This document shows, piece after piece, positions 17,722 through 26,619 of a DNA stretch of 64,000 bases (the first letter of the stretch is position 1; the number at the start of each line of letters is the position of its first letter). The DNA is from Pseudomonas putida. Its GTDB lineage: Bacteria; Pseudomonadota; Gammaproteobacteria; Pseudomonadales; Pseudomonadaceae. Below the pieces are notes generated by a model. That model saw nothing but the letters and a program-made list of their open reading frames with translations. It made no database searches and was not told the DNA's origin. A program made the translations under genes and the position numbers. The stretch lies in NCBI RefSeq assembly GCF_028682455.1, contig NZ_JANHLD010000002.1:806001-870000 (forward strand), given 5' to 3'.

Positions 17722-18897
17722 CTAGGATTCGGCGGGGTACAGGAGCACTTCTACGCGCCGGTTGTGGGCACGGTTGTCGGCGCTGTCATTGGCATACAGG
17801 GGCTCAGTAGCGCCGCGCCCTTGCGCGCTGAAGCGCTGGGCATCGGCCTGGTCTGCCGCCAGCCAGCCGCGCACCGCTTCGGCGCGGGCCAGCGACAACG
17901 CCAGGTTGGAGTTCAAGCTGCCGGTGACCGGCGTGTCGTCACTGTGGCCGATCACCTCGATGCTGCCGGGCCATAGCGCCAGCGCCCTGGCAATGCGCTG
18001 CAGCACCGGGCCGTAGGCTTCGGCCACCTCGCTGCTGCCCGAGGCGAACAGGCCATATGAGTCGATCACCATGCGCACACCCGCACCCTCTTGCTGCAGG
18101 CTCAAGCGGCCGCTGCTGATATCGGTCGAGAGCCGCTCGGCCAACTGCTGGGGCAGGCTTGTCAATTGCGCCAGCTCCACGCTCTGCAAGCGCTGCAAGG
18201 TGTCGTAGGCGCGCGCCTCGAGCTGAAAGCCCAGGCCAACAGCGAGGACCATCAGCAAAGCCCCTGCCCCCCAGCGGTGCACCACTCGGCGCAGGCCGGC
18301 GCTGGTCGACCGCTGCTGTGGGCCGGATCGATACACATGCTGCTGGCGAAGGGTCTCGTACAGTTGATTGCGGCGCAGCGCCAACGCCGCGCGGCCCTCA
18401 TGCTGAATGCGGTAGCGCCCCTCCAGGCCAAGCACCAGGCACAGGTACATCAACTCCAGCAGCGCAAGGTTTTCCTGAGGGTAGAGCTCGGCGCTGTCGA
18501 GGTAGGCAAAAAAGCCATCGCCGCCAAAGGTTTGCCCGTGAAAGTTCATCAACAAACTGTGTTTCGACCAGCCTCCCCTGCCCCATTCGGAGCTGGAGAT
18601 CACCTCATCGAGCAGCGTGCAGATCACATACTGGGCACGCTCAACGGTGACCGCCTCGATGCCTGCTTCCAGCGCCCGGCGGTTGAAGGCGCGCACCTCG
18701 ACAATCAACTGCCCGCGCAGCGCATCCAGGTCCGGGCCCTGCTCCCGCTCACGCAGCTTCACCGCCTCATACAGCAGCCCACCGGCGTGTCTGCACAGGC
18801 CGTCACGGCTCAACCACAACGGGCCTCGCGGCGCTGTATCGGTACCGTGCCCAAGCACGCCGAGTCGACCGAAAAGAGCATGCAGGCCGCGCTTCAT
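17722..18897 (-). CDS. tssL: T6SS protein TssL (DotU) with C-terminal OmpA domain
   Basis: 391 residues. The DotU part covers residues about 10-215 (LVEVRAFNR, LDEVISSSEWG, FFAYLDSAELYPQENLALLELMYLCLVLGLEGRY). A membrane helix follows near 235 (ALLMVLAVGLGFQL). The C-terminal 120 residues are an OmpA-like peptidoglycan-binding module (IEVIGHSDDTPVTG, NLALSLARAEAVRGWL, NRRVEVLL). This is the evolved TssL that anchors the membrane complex to the cell wall. The ATG overlaps the tssK stop. Confidence 0.93.
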   Translation of the reverse strand: MKRGLHALFGRLGVLGHGTDTAPRGPLWLSRDGLCRHAGGLLYEAVKLREREQGPDLDALRGQLIVEVRAFNRRALEAGIEAVTVERAQYVICTLLDEVISSSEWGRGGWSKHSLLMNFHGQTFGGDGFFAYLDSAELYPQENLALLELMYLCLVLGLEGRYRIQHEGRAALALRRNQLYETLRQQHVYRSGPQQRSTSAGLRRVVHRWGAGALLMVLAVGLGFQLEARAYDTLQRLQSVELAQLTSLPQQLAERLSTDISSGRLSLQQEGAGVRMVIDSYGLFASGSSEVAEAYGPVLQRIARALALWPGSIEVIGHSDDTPVTGSLNSNLALSLARAEAVRGWLAADQADAQRFSAQGRGATEPLYANDSADNRAHNRRVEVLLYPAES

Positions 18898-20234
18898 TGC
18901 CCCTCCTTGATCGCCCAGAACGCCAGCTGCAAGCCAGGCAGATCACCGGCGACATGCAGGCCGAAGCCGCTGCTGGACGTGAGCGCCTGCCACAGCGGGT
19001 GGTCGCGGTGCACTTCGAAGTAGGTGAAACCGGCGTAGAACGGCAGCTCGCGCGGGGCCGCTGGCAACACACCGATGCTCAGCCCCGGCAGTTGCAGGTC
19101 CACCAGATCGCCCACCTGTTCGGCAGGCCCGATCTTGAGACGCACCGGGAACACCGCGCGCAGTTCGTCGTCGGGAATCTGCGCCCGTACGCCCAGCACG
19201 AAGCGCGCCATGCCGTAGAGCTCGCTGTCATGCACCGCGGCGAAGCGAATACCGTGCTCGCGGTCCTTCAGTACCAGGGGCACCACATCGGCAGTGGCAT
19301 GCTCGCTGACACAGTGCAGCAAGTCTTCGATCAAGGCAGCAAAGCTTTCGGCCAATTGGTCGTGACGGTAGCTGGGGTAGGTCTTCACCCGCTTGCTGGT
19401 GTCGGAAAAAATCGCCAGCTCGCCCGCCAGCCCCAGCAGTTCGCGCAGCAAGGCCTCAGGGTGCGCGCCGGGGTATCGGGTCAGGTGGGCCAGCAGCGCC
19501 TCGGCGCGATTGATCGACTGCAACATCAGAAAATGCTGCACCTCGGCCACCCCGCCCAACCCGGGCGTGCCCATGTGCTTGGCCAGCATGAAGCCGCGTT
19601 GCCTGATCCGCCCGAGCAAGTCGTCGACACCCGCGGTGAGCTGGGGGGACAGCTGCCAGTCAAGAATCGGCGGTATGTACACCGGGTCGAGTCTGACCTG
19701 GCCGTTGGGGCTGCGCTCCAGCACCCGGGCAACCCCCAGGTACTCGTGGGTCCTGGCGACGTCGGTGCGCAGCGCCAGTTGCAGGTTCAGCCGGGCCAGT
19801 TGCAGCGTCGCCTGTTCGCTGCTTTCGACGGTATTGTCCGCGGTGGCGGTTTCGTACAGTCGGTAGCGGACAAGGCTGCCGGCAGCGGGGTCGCGCTCGA
19901 CCTCCCGGCTCGACGCATCGAGCGCCGGCAGCGCCAGCACGATGTCCAGCTCGCGCGCGCCTTCGCCAACCACGAACGACACATCGACCAGGGCCTGGGC
20001 ATCAAGCTCGAACAAGGTACCGTCGGGCAGTATCCCGGCGCATTCCAGCAGCCTGATCCGGCCCATGGCCAGTTGCGCGGGATCGATCCTGAGCGCGGTA
20101 AAGCCCCAGCTGTCGGCCTGCAACGCATTGAGGCCGCGGACCTGTTGCCCACGCACATGGCGCTGCTGCTGCTGAAAATGTTGCGGCTGCAGGAACATGC
20201 CTTCAGACCATACAACCCGGTCGTCATTGAACAC
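18894..20234 (-). CDS. tssK: T6SS baseplate-membrane connector TssK
   Basis: 446 residues of the VasE/TssK family: the start VVWSEGMFLQPQHFQQQQRH is diagnostic, and the family end motif LPFYAGFTYFEV is present. TssK trimers link the baseplate to TssJLM. The start overlaps the tssJ stop region and the stop overlaps the tssL start, so translation is coupled. Confidence 0.94.
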   Translation of the reverse strand: MFNDDRVVWSEGMFLQPQHFQQQQRHVRGQQVRGLNALQADSWGFTALRIDPAQLAMGRIRLLECAGILPDGTLFELDAQALVDVSFVVGEGARELDIVLALPALDASSREVERDPAAGSLVRYRLYETATADNTVESSEQATLQLARLNLQLALRTDVARTHEYLGVARVLERSPNGQVRLDPVYIPPILDWQLSPQLTAGVDDLLGRIRQRGFMLAKHMGTPGLGGVAEVQHFLMLQSINRAEALLAHLTRYPGAHPEALLRELLGLAGELAIFSDTSKRVKTYPSYRHDQLAESFAALIEDLLHCVSEHATADVVPLVLKDREHGIRFAAVHDSELYGMARFVLGVRAQIPDDELRAVFPVRLKIGPAEQVGDLVDLQLPGLSIGVLPAAPRELPFYAGFTYFEVHRDHPLWQALTSSSGFGLHVAGDLPGLQLAFWAIKEGQ

Positions 20235-20760
20235 GGGAGAGCATCTCCTCTAATGAAACGGTGTGGATCGCCACGTGCTGGCGCGCAAGGCTGACCCGCA
20301 GGGCTTCGGGGCTACGCGCCTGGAAATCCTGCGTAGCGCGCCACTGGGCGCTGTCCGGGTCCTGGTAGTGCACCACCACACCAATCTGGCGTAGCCCGGC
20401 CTCGGCCTCGAAGTGATATATCCGCGATTCGCCGGGGCGCAGTTGAAAGGTACGTTGAACCCGCCAGGCAGCCTCGTGGGGCGGTGCATCGCCGAGCAAT
20501 TGCGCAAGGTCCGCCTGCATGAAGGCGCTGGCGTCGTTCAATTGGAACACCGTCAGCAGTACCGGTGACGGGCGTCCGTAGAGGTTCGGATTGACGTCCA
20601 GGGCCGCCTCCAGCCACAGGCTTTTCACCGGGGTGAAGGGCGGCAGCGGCTCAGCCGGGGCCTGCCGCTGGCAGCCCTGCAGAAGCATCAGGCAGGCCAG
20701 CATCGCGATGCCGCCAGCCACGCAACGCAGGCGACAGCGGGGGTCAGCTGCGGCCATCAT
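20224..20760 (-). CDS. tssJ: T6SS outer-membrane lipoprotein TssJ
   Basis: 178 residues. A lipoprotein signal ends in the lipobox LLQGC, then comes a TssJ beta-sandwich (WLEAALDVNPNLYGRPSPVLLTVFQL, DASAFMQADLAQLL, LRPGESRIYHFEAEAGLRQIGVV). It forms the outer-membrane part of the TssJLM complex. The gene overlaps the vgrG stop by 17 bp and overlaps tssK by 11 bp. Confidence 0.92.
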   Translation of the reverse strand: MMAAADPRCRLRCVAGGIAMLACLMLLQGCQRQAPAEPLPPFTPVKSLWLEAALDVNPNLYGRPSPVLLTVFQLNDASAFMQADLAQLLGDAPPHEAAWRVQRTFQLRPGESRIYHFEAEAGLRQIGVVVHYQDPDSAQWRATQDFQARSPEALRVSLARQHVAIHTVSLEEMLSRVQ

Positions 20761-22819
20761 CGGCCTCCTTGGGGGCTTGGGGCTGCTTGGCCTTCTTTGG
20801 CGAGGTGGTTTTCGGCGCCTCGGCCGAGGCCGCCTTGGCGCCGCCCCCGCCGTTGATATTGACCAGGCCCTTGGCGTTGATAGTCACCAGCGAGCCATTG
20901 ATGGCAACGCCCGCCGGGCCCAGCACCAGGGTATTGGCGCCGGCCTTGAGGGTCAGTGTCGTCCCGGCCTGCAGGGTGACGTTCTGCTGGCCCTTCAAAT
21001 CGATACCCTTGGCGCCGACCTTGTATTTGCCGCCCACCTTGGTGTCGCAGTTGCCACCGAGGTCCAGCGAGCAGGCGCCTTGCACCTTGGCGTTGAGCTC
21101 CGCGCCGACGTCCAGGGAATAGCCGCCGGCCACCGAGCACATGTGATCGGCGCCGATCTCCAGCGAATGCTCGCCGTCGATGCGCCGATGGCAGTTGCCG
21201 CCGACCTGTTCGTGGGCATCCTTGCCGACCTGGCAAAACGCACTGGCGCCGATCTTCAGGTGATGATCATTGCCGATGGTCTCCAGCGCATCGTTGCGTA
21301 CCGTTACGTCCTGGTTGCGCCCGGCATGGAACAGCAACTGTTCAGCGCCGCCTTTGTCTTCGAAGCGCAACTCGTTGTAGATATCCTCGGCCCCCAGGGA
21401 CTGGCTCTTTATACCGCTGCGGGCAACCTGCGCCGGCAACGGATAGGGCGGCCGCATGCCGCCGTTGTACAGGCTGCCGGTCACCACGGGGCGATCCGGG
21501 TCGCCGTCGAGAAACTCGACCAGCACTTCCTGGCCGACCCGCGGCAGGAAGATCGCCCCCCACCGCTGGCCCGCCAGCGGCTGAGCCACACGTACCCAGC
21601 AGGAGCAGTTCTCATTGATTTGATTGCCACGGTCCCAGTGAAACTGCACCTTGATCCGCCCGAACTCATCGACCCAGAGCGGCTCGCCCTGCTTGCCGAC
21701 CACAAACGCAGTCTGTGGCCCGACGATTTTCGGGCGCGGGGTACGCACCGCGGCAAAGTAGCGGGTACTGCTGCGAATGGCCTGGACCTGGCAACTGAAA
21801 TACGGCGAACCGACACCGGTGGTCGAAGGTGCGCAGTGCGCCTGCAAGTGCGCGCGAACAATCAGGTAGGTGCCGTTCTGCCCATCGTCGGGGTGCTCGA
21901 CCAGCTTGAAGTGCGCGCCAGGCAGCAAGTAGGGTGCGCAGCCTGACGCCTCGAACAGGTGTTGTTCGGCATGCCGGGCCCGCAACTGGATCTTGCTGGC
22001 GGCCTCTCCCTCGGCAACATTGGCAAAATGCCCCGGGTACCGGTAGTGCTCGAACTCGCCCTGGACATGCTTGAGTGCCAGCCTGGCCTCGGCCCGCTGC
22101 ACGCTGGCGTCGCGGGTGTTGGCCTTGGTGAAGTCAAAGTCCACCGCGCTGTCGCGACCGCTGTACAAATGGCTTTGCGCGGTCCAGTTCCACAGGCTGT
22201 CGAACAGGCCGTCGTCGCCTGCCCGCCACTGCATCGGCGCATTGACCTCGATCGAGTCGTGCGCTGCGCTGGCGTCGGCGATCACCAGAACGTGCCCATC
22301 CGCCTTGTGGCGGAAGAAGTAGTACAACCCCGCAGCTTCCATCAGCCGGCTGACAAAGGCGAAATCGGTCTCGCCGTACTGCACGCAGTACTCGAGCGGC
22401 TGATAGGTCTCGATGGTCGCCCATTGCACCTCGCCGGGGTACTTGGAGAAGATCGCCTTGAGCACCTCGATCACGCTCTGGTTCTGGAAGATGCGGCAGT
22501 CGCTGACGCAGGTGGCAAACCACAGCCAGGGCCTGAGCAGCATTTCGTAGGCGTACATCCGCCCCTCGTCGGCGAGCATGCGAAAGCTGCAGACATGCGC
22601 ATGAAGATGGCGCGACAGCGGCCCCTGGGCCGCATACGGCAAGCTGACACCCAGGGGCTTGCCCAGCCAGTCGTCGGCGCTGAGGGTTGCATCGAGGCTC
22701 AATACCTTGACCTTGTATTCGAACAACTGGCCCAGCCCTTCCTCCCCGACGAGCCCGGCAAACAACAATGCCTGCGCGCCAGCCGGACCGCTAAAACTGC
22801 AGCGCGACGATCCCGCCAT
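20744..22819 (-). CDS. vgrG: T6SS spike protein VgrG (TssI)
   Basis: 691 residues. Gp27-like domains occupy the first 380 or so residues (WLGKPLGVSL, YCVQYGETDFAFVSRLMEAAGLYYFF), then a gp5-type OB fold (QTAFVVGKQGEPLWVDEFGRIKVQFHWDR-like region, CWVRVAQPLAGQRWGAIFLPRVGQEV) and a beta-helix needle of short Gly-rich repeats. The C-terminus is a short Lys/Pro/Ala tail, so this is not an evolved VgrG with a fused toxin. It lies just downstream of the PAAR-like gene and upstream of tssJ in the structural operon. Confidence 0.94.
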   Translation of the reverse strand: MAGSSRCSFSGPAGAQALLFAGLVGEEGLGQLFEYKVKVLSLDATLSADDWLGKPLGVSLPYAAQGPLSRHLHAHVCSFRMLADEGRMYAYEMLLRPWLWFATCVSDCRIFQNQSVIEVLKAIFSKYPGEVQWATIETYQPLEYCVQYGETDFAFVSRLMEAAGLYYFFRHKADGHVLVIADASAAHDSIEVNAPMQWRAGDDGLFDSLWNWTAQSHLYSGRDSAVDFDFTKANTRDASVQRAEARLALKHVQGEFEHYRYPGHFANVAEGEAASKIQLRARHAEQHLFEASGCAPYLLPGAHFKLVEHPDDGQNGTYLIVRAHLQAHCAPSTTGVGSPYFSCQVQAIRSSTRYFAAVRTPRPKIVGPQTAFVVGKQGEPLWVDEFGRIKVQFHWDRGNQINENCSCWVRVAQPLAGQRWGAIFLPRVGQEVLVEFLDGDPDRPVVTGSLYNGGMRPPYPLPAQVARSGIKSQSLGAEDIYNELRFEDKGGAEQLLFHAGRNQDVTVRNDALETIGNDHHLKIGASAFCQVGKDAHEQVGGNCHRRIDGEHSLEIGADHMCSVAGGYSLDVGAELNAKVQGACSLDLGGNCDTKVGGKYKVGAKGIDLKGQQNVTLQAGTTLTLKAGANTLVLGPAGVAINGSLVTINAKGLVNINGGGGAKAASAEAPKTTSPKKAKQPQAPKEADDGRS

Positions 22820-22834
22820 GGTTTCGACTTCCCT

Positions 22835-23224
22835 TCATGCAATTTTTGTCTTTGTCGTGCCGGGTTGATCGACTTTGATCATCCCGCCCCAGGTACACAG
22901 GCACGTGCACTGTTTGTGCAGCCCCGGAAACCCGGCGACGTGAGTCTTGAGGGCACCGGGCAACCAGGGCGACACCGTCATCGGTATGCACGGCATCTGC
23001 GTCAGCACCCCCATCGCCGCGGCCGTGGCGGCCGCCACCATGGGATTGGCCATGGACTTGCACAGACCGAACGGGGTGATGTTGACGAACGGCTTGTGGT
23101 CCATGATGTTGGCGCAAGGTCGCCCCTCGGCCAGGTAACGGTTCACTGGCAACACCATCAAGGGTGCCGGTGCGGCGCCAAATGAACACTTCAACAATGC
23201 GCCCATCACAACCTGTTCCGGCAT
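22835..23224 (-). CDS. PAAR-like (DUF4280-type) spike-tip protein
   Basis: About 129 residues beginning at the ATG at 23224, preceded by a GGAG site. The sequence has the PAAR-like layout of MGALLKCSFGAAP, NIMDHKPFVNITPFGLC, a middle alanine/methionine-rich segment with paired PCIPMT, and CTCLCTWGGMI near the end. Such proteins cap the VgrG spike or adapt effectors to it. Placement 16 bp upstream of vgrG supports that role. There is no extra toxin domain. About 75 bp upstream (23308-23321) is a one-mismatch copy of the RcsB-like box described in the findings. Confidence 0.8.
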   Translation of the reverse strand: MPEQVVMGALLKCSFGAAPAPLMVLPVNRYLAEGRPCANIMDHKPFVNITPFGLCKSMANPMVAAATAAAMGVLTQMPCIPMTVSPWLPGALKTHVAGFPGLHKQCTCLCTWGGMIKVDQPGTTKTKIA

Positions 23225-23368
23225 GGCAACTCCGCTCACGTCAATGTTTAGTCGATGGCTGATCACCCTCGACAAATCAAGTTTGACGGAAAACAGCGAA
23301 TACCCAATCGGAAAGCTCTGAAAGTCATAATCCAACATGACCGAGCGCGGGAACTTCCAATAAAAACT

Positions 23369-24064
23369 CTAAATGCACGACACTTCAGTGACGTCTGCAA
23401 AAAACGTATTACTGTCGACTTTCACCCTCGGCATGAAATCAAACTGCCGTGCATTCAAAACGTTTTCAGCGGTGTAGAGTGCAACCACGCCGTTTTCAAG
23501 CACAATATCGAAGTGCTCCGGCGTCACCACAGGGTCGATGAACGAAGGCGGCGGAACATGGCGAGAAACAAAAATCGTCTTGAGGTCGGCCCCCGCTCTT
23601 TTTAGAAACTGAAGCGTTGCCACCATGCGTGACAACTCAGGTTTATAGTGGCCGCTCTTGTGTTCTATATAAACGACCCTGCCGTTGACAATCGACATCA
23701 TGCCGGCATCGATCACCGGCCGACCTGCGAAAGTCGTCGAATGATGCAGCGAGCCCACTCGATGACGGTGTACGTACAAGGTAATTCTGTGCGCGGCATC
23801 GAAGCCCAGCACATAGGCGAATCGCTGCAGCGGCTTGAACCAGGTTTCACTGGAGGCCAGGTAGTTCGACTGCGGGTTGAGCACCCGGCCTTCGCGCCAC
23901 ACCTTTCCGCCCTTGACCACGACCGCGTAGGCGCTACGCTGCTGCGCCGACAGGTGCGTGACTTTCCACTCCGCCCACTCAGAAAAATAGTCTTTGTCCA
24001 CACTGGCATACACGGAGGAACGGATCACCCGATCACGCAATGCAGCCCAACCCTTTCCAGGCAT
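23369..24064 (-). CDS. SGHYKP-core protein, tandem paralogue 1 (candidate T6SS effector)
   Basis: 231 residues, no signal peptide, no membrane helix. Paralogue of the next two genes, identical in length and alignable without gaps through residue about 165. Fixed blocks are MPGKGW at the start, RFAYVLGFDAAH (81-92), HHSTTFA (107-113), RPVIDAGMMSIVNGR (115-129) and EHKSGHYKP (134-142). The last 60 residues diverge strongly. The core recalls the HSSF...AAG...SGHYxPT block of plant IQM proteins (from memory, not searched). The position between vgrG/PAAR and tssG makes T6SS linkage likely. Biochemical activity unknown; the conserved His pairs and Ser-Gly-His-Tyr are candidate active-site residues. 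Confidence 0.7.
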   Translation of the reverse strand: MPGKGWAALRDRVIRSSVYASVDKDYFSEWAEWKVTHLSAQQRSAYAVVVKGGKVWREGRVLNPQSNYLASSETWFKPLQRFAYVLGFDAAHRITLYVHRHRVGSLHHSTTFAGRPVIDAGMMSIVNGRVVYIEHKSGHYKPELSRMVATLQFLKRAGADLKTIFVSRHVPPPSFIDPVVTPEHFDIVLENGVVALYTAENVLNARQFDFMPRVKVDSNTFFADVTEVSCI

Positions 24065-24096
24065 TTGTTACTCCTTGGCGGTTCACTTGAATACAA

Positions 24097-24792
24097 TCAA
24101 TCGCAGACGATCTTTGTTCGGTCGCGAAAAAGCCGACCTTTACTGACAGTCACCACGGGGGTTGCATACACATCGGGCGCATTGACTACATCGTCTGCGA
24201 CATAGAGAACGAGTTTTCCATCGTGCAAAAACCTGCTAAACGTCCTCGGGTCGCATATCACGTCGAACCGTAAGGCCAGGGGAATACTGGGAGAAAAAAA
24301 CACGCTCTTCAGGTCGATGCCGGCCCGTTGCAAAAACTGCAGTGTTGCCTGCACACGCGGAAATTCGGGCTTGTAATGGCCACTCTTATGCTCGATATGT
24401 ACGATCCTGCCATTGACGATCGACATCATGCCGGCGTCGATCACCGGCCGAGCGGCAAACGTGGTGGAGTGATGAAACACGCCTACGTCATGGCGGTGCA
24501 TATATAAGGTGATCTTGTGCGCGGCATCGAAACCCAGCACATAGGCAAACCGCTGCTTCGACTCGTACCAGGTATCGCTGGACGACACGAAATTCGACAC
24601 TGGATTGAGCGGCCGCCCCTCGCGCCACACCTTGCCCCCCAGCACCCCCACGGAATGGATGCCGCGAAGGCTTTCAGGCAGATGGACGACCGCCCCCCGA
24701 CCCCATTCAGAAAAGTAGTCTTTACCCACGCTCAGATACAGCGAAGAGCGAACGACTCGATCACGCAGTGCGACCCAACCTTTACCCGGCAT
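24097..24792 (-). CDS. SGHYKP-core protein, tandem paralogue 2 (candidate T6SS effector)
   Basis: 231 residues, again starting MPGKGW and carrying GKVWREGR (53-60), HHSTTFAARPVIDAGMM (107-123) and EHKSGHYKPE. Residues 165-210 differ from both neighbours (for example LALRFDVICDPRTFSRFL), while the end returns to a shared pattern of Phe, Asp, Thr-Lys-Ile and a penultimate Cys. It is 32 bp upstream of paralogue 1 and 143 bp downstream of paralogue 3. A conserved front and core with a variable tail is what one expects of a diversifying effector set. No domain with an assigned function was recognised. Confidence 0.7.
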   Translation of the reverse strand: MPGKGWVALRDRVVRSSLYLSVGKDYFSEWGRGAVVHLPESLRGIHSVGVLGGKVWREGRPLNPVSNFVSSSDTWYESKQRFAYVLGFDAAHKITLYMHRHDVGVFHHSTTFAARPVIDAGMMSIVNGRIVHIEHKSGHYKPEFPRVQATLQFLQRAGIDLKSVFFSPSIPLALRFDVICDPRTFSRFLHDGKLVLYVADDVVNAPDVYATPVVTVSKGRLFRDRTKIVCD

Positions 24793-24935
24793 TATGTTCC
24801 CTCATAAACAAACTCCCTCCCCAGGCTGGATAGATAACCCCACCTGCATCACCTGCAACGATCCTACCGAGGGGCACTATCGGCAACACTCGGAACTGTC
24901 TTAAAACACCCCAGCCCGGTGATTGTCCGGCCTCG

Positions 24936-25631
24936 TCAATTGCAGGTTATTTTTGTCAGGTCGCAGAAAAACTGGTCGCTGTTGACGGGCACCACGGGGA
25001 TTGAATTCAAATCCCGTGCATTCACTACATTCTCTGCGACGTAGACATCGACCAGGCCATTTTCGAGCACCCTGTTGAGGTAGTGTTTCATCACCCGGAG
25101 GCTGAACACCATTAGCGAAGGAACATGGGGAGAAACGAATATCGTTTTCAGATCGATGCCCCCGCGCTGCAAAAACATCAGCGTTGCCAGCACACGCGAA
25201 AAGTCAGGCTTGTAGTGGCCGCTCTTGTGCTCGATATACACGATCCTGCCATTGACGATCGACATCATGCCGGCATCGATCACCGGTCGTGCGGCAAAGG
25301 TGGTGGAGTGATGAAGCAGGCGTATTTCATGGCGATGCACATAGAGGGTCATCTTGTGCGAGGCATCGAAACTCAGCACATAGGCGAATCGCTGCAGCGG
25401 ATCGAACCAGGTATCACTGGACGTCACGAAGTTCGATAGCGGATTGAGCGGTCGACCGTCGCGCCATACCTTGCCCGCACGCAACGCCACGGCATGTTCG
25501 CTGCGCTGATCTTCAGGCAGGTGAACGACATGTCCCTTGGACCATTCGGAAAAGTAGACTTTATCCACGCTTGCATACAGCGAGGAACGAACGACTCGAT
25601 CACGCAGTGCAGCCCAACCTTTACCCGGCAT
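24936..25631 (-). CDS. SGHYKP-core protein, tandem paralogue 3, overlapping tssG
   Basis: 231 residues; the ATG at 25631 lies inside the 3' end of tssG (overlap of 11 bp), so this copy is translationally coupled to the T6SS structural genes. Shared blocks are RFAYVLSFDASH, HHSTTFAARPVIDAGMM and EHKSGHYKP. The C-terminal 60 residues are again divergent but finish with FFCDLTKITC. The direct coupling is the strongest sequence argument that the family works with the T6SS. The slot between tssG and vgrG is where clpV (tssH) is often found in pseudomonad clusters. Confidence 0.72.
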   Translation of the reverse strand: MPGKGWAALRDRVVRSSLYASVDKVYFSEWSKGHVVHLPEDQRSEHAVALRAGKVWRDGRPLNPLSNFVTSSDTWFDPLQRFAYVLSFDASHKMTLYVHRHEIRLLHHSTTFAARPVIDAGMMSIVNGRIVYIEHKSGHYKPDFSRVLATLMFLQRGGIDLKTIFVSPHVPSLMVFSLRVMKHYLNRVLENGLVDVYVAENVVNARDLNSIPVVPVNSDQFFCDLTKITCN

Positions 25632-26619
25632 ATTGTTTCCTCATTGATTTACCCAGGGAGCCCAACCGCTCAGGCCCCAGTACACAACACCGCGTCCCGA
25701 CCGGGGCGCGGCGACTGTTCAGCCAGGTGTCCAGCCCCAGCCGGGTGCCATCGCCCAGGCTCGACTCGGGGCGTGCCGAGGCGTCCAGGAGCAACTGCAC
25801 ATCCCACTCGAAACTGTTCCCCACATAGTCGTTGACCAGGCCGGTGACGCCCCTGAGCAAGGGGGTGCCTGGCAACAGACGCCGCCACTGCACCAGCGAC
25901 AAGGGCCCCAGGACGATGCGTACGCTGTGCTGCACGTTCCAGCTGCGCCTGCCCAGCAGCGACGCCGTGCCCAGCTGGGCGCCGGGGCACCGGGCGCTCA
26001 ACTGCAGGTGCTCGTCCGGGCCGAGGGCCGACCAGCGCCCATGCCATTGGCGAATGCCGACCGTTACCTTCAGATAGTCACGCAGCAACGCCAGCAGCCC
26101 TTCGGCGCTGCGCCGCTGATCGACGTAGAGCCCCCCGTAGAAGACTTCGCTGCGCGGGGCAAAGGCCTTTACCTGCTCGATGAAGCGGTCTTCATCCGGC
26201 CGGTCTGCCGCCACCACCGGCCGCGCTTGCGCCCAGGCCCGGTACAACAAGGTGAGCAAGCGGTGATGGAAGATGTCGATGAAATGGGTCAGCACGTAGT
26301 CATCGTGGTTGATCTGGCGTGACACCACCTCCTCGCTAAAGGCCAACGGCATGGGGCCATTGACCCCGGTCATGCCGAAGAACGTCACCGCCAGACGTGG
26401 CGCGCAGCCTTCGCGCAGCTCGAGGTTGCGCAGCATCCCGGGCTCGAAGGCCATCGACACCGCCTGGGTCAGGCGCAGCGGATCTTGCGCCAGCCGCCGC
26501 GCGGTGCCCAATCGCGGGCACTGCGGATGCAGTGACTCGATACAGCGCAAGGCACTGAAAAAATCGAAGCGCCAGGCCTGGTGCTGCAACTGCTGCCAGC
26601 GGCTCAGAGCGACATGCAT
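25621..26619 (-). CDS. tssG: T6SS baseplate protein TssG
   Basis: About 332 residues from the ATG at 26619. Family features include FDFFSALRCIESLHP near the start, VTFFGMTGVNGPMPLAFSEEV and FIDIFHHRLLTLLYRAW in the middle. TssG pairs with TssF in the baseplate wedge. It overlaps tssF by 16 bp at the start and the third SGHYKP paralogue at the end. A longer upstream frame lies inside tssF and is not the gene. Confidence 0.93.
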   Translation of the reverse strand: MHVALSRWQQLQHQAWRFDFFSALRCIESLHPQCPRLGTARRLAQDPLRLTQAVSMAFEPGMLRNLELREGCAPRLAVTFFGMTGVNGPMPLAFSEEVVSRQINHDDYVLTHFIDIFHHRLLTLLYRAWAQARPVVAADRPDEDRFIEQVKAFAPRSEVFYGGLYVDQRRSAEGLLALLRDYLKVTVGIRQWHGRWSALGPDEHLQLSARCPGAQLGTASLLGRRSWNVQHSVRIVLGPLSLVQWRRLLPGTPLLRGVTGLVNDYVGNSFEWDVQLLLDASARPESSLGDGTRLGLDTWLNSRRAPVGTRCCVLGPERLGSLGKSMRKQYAG

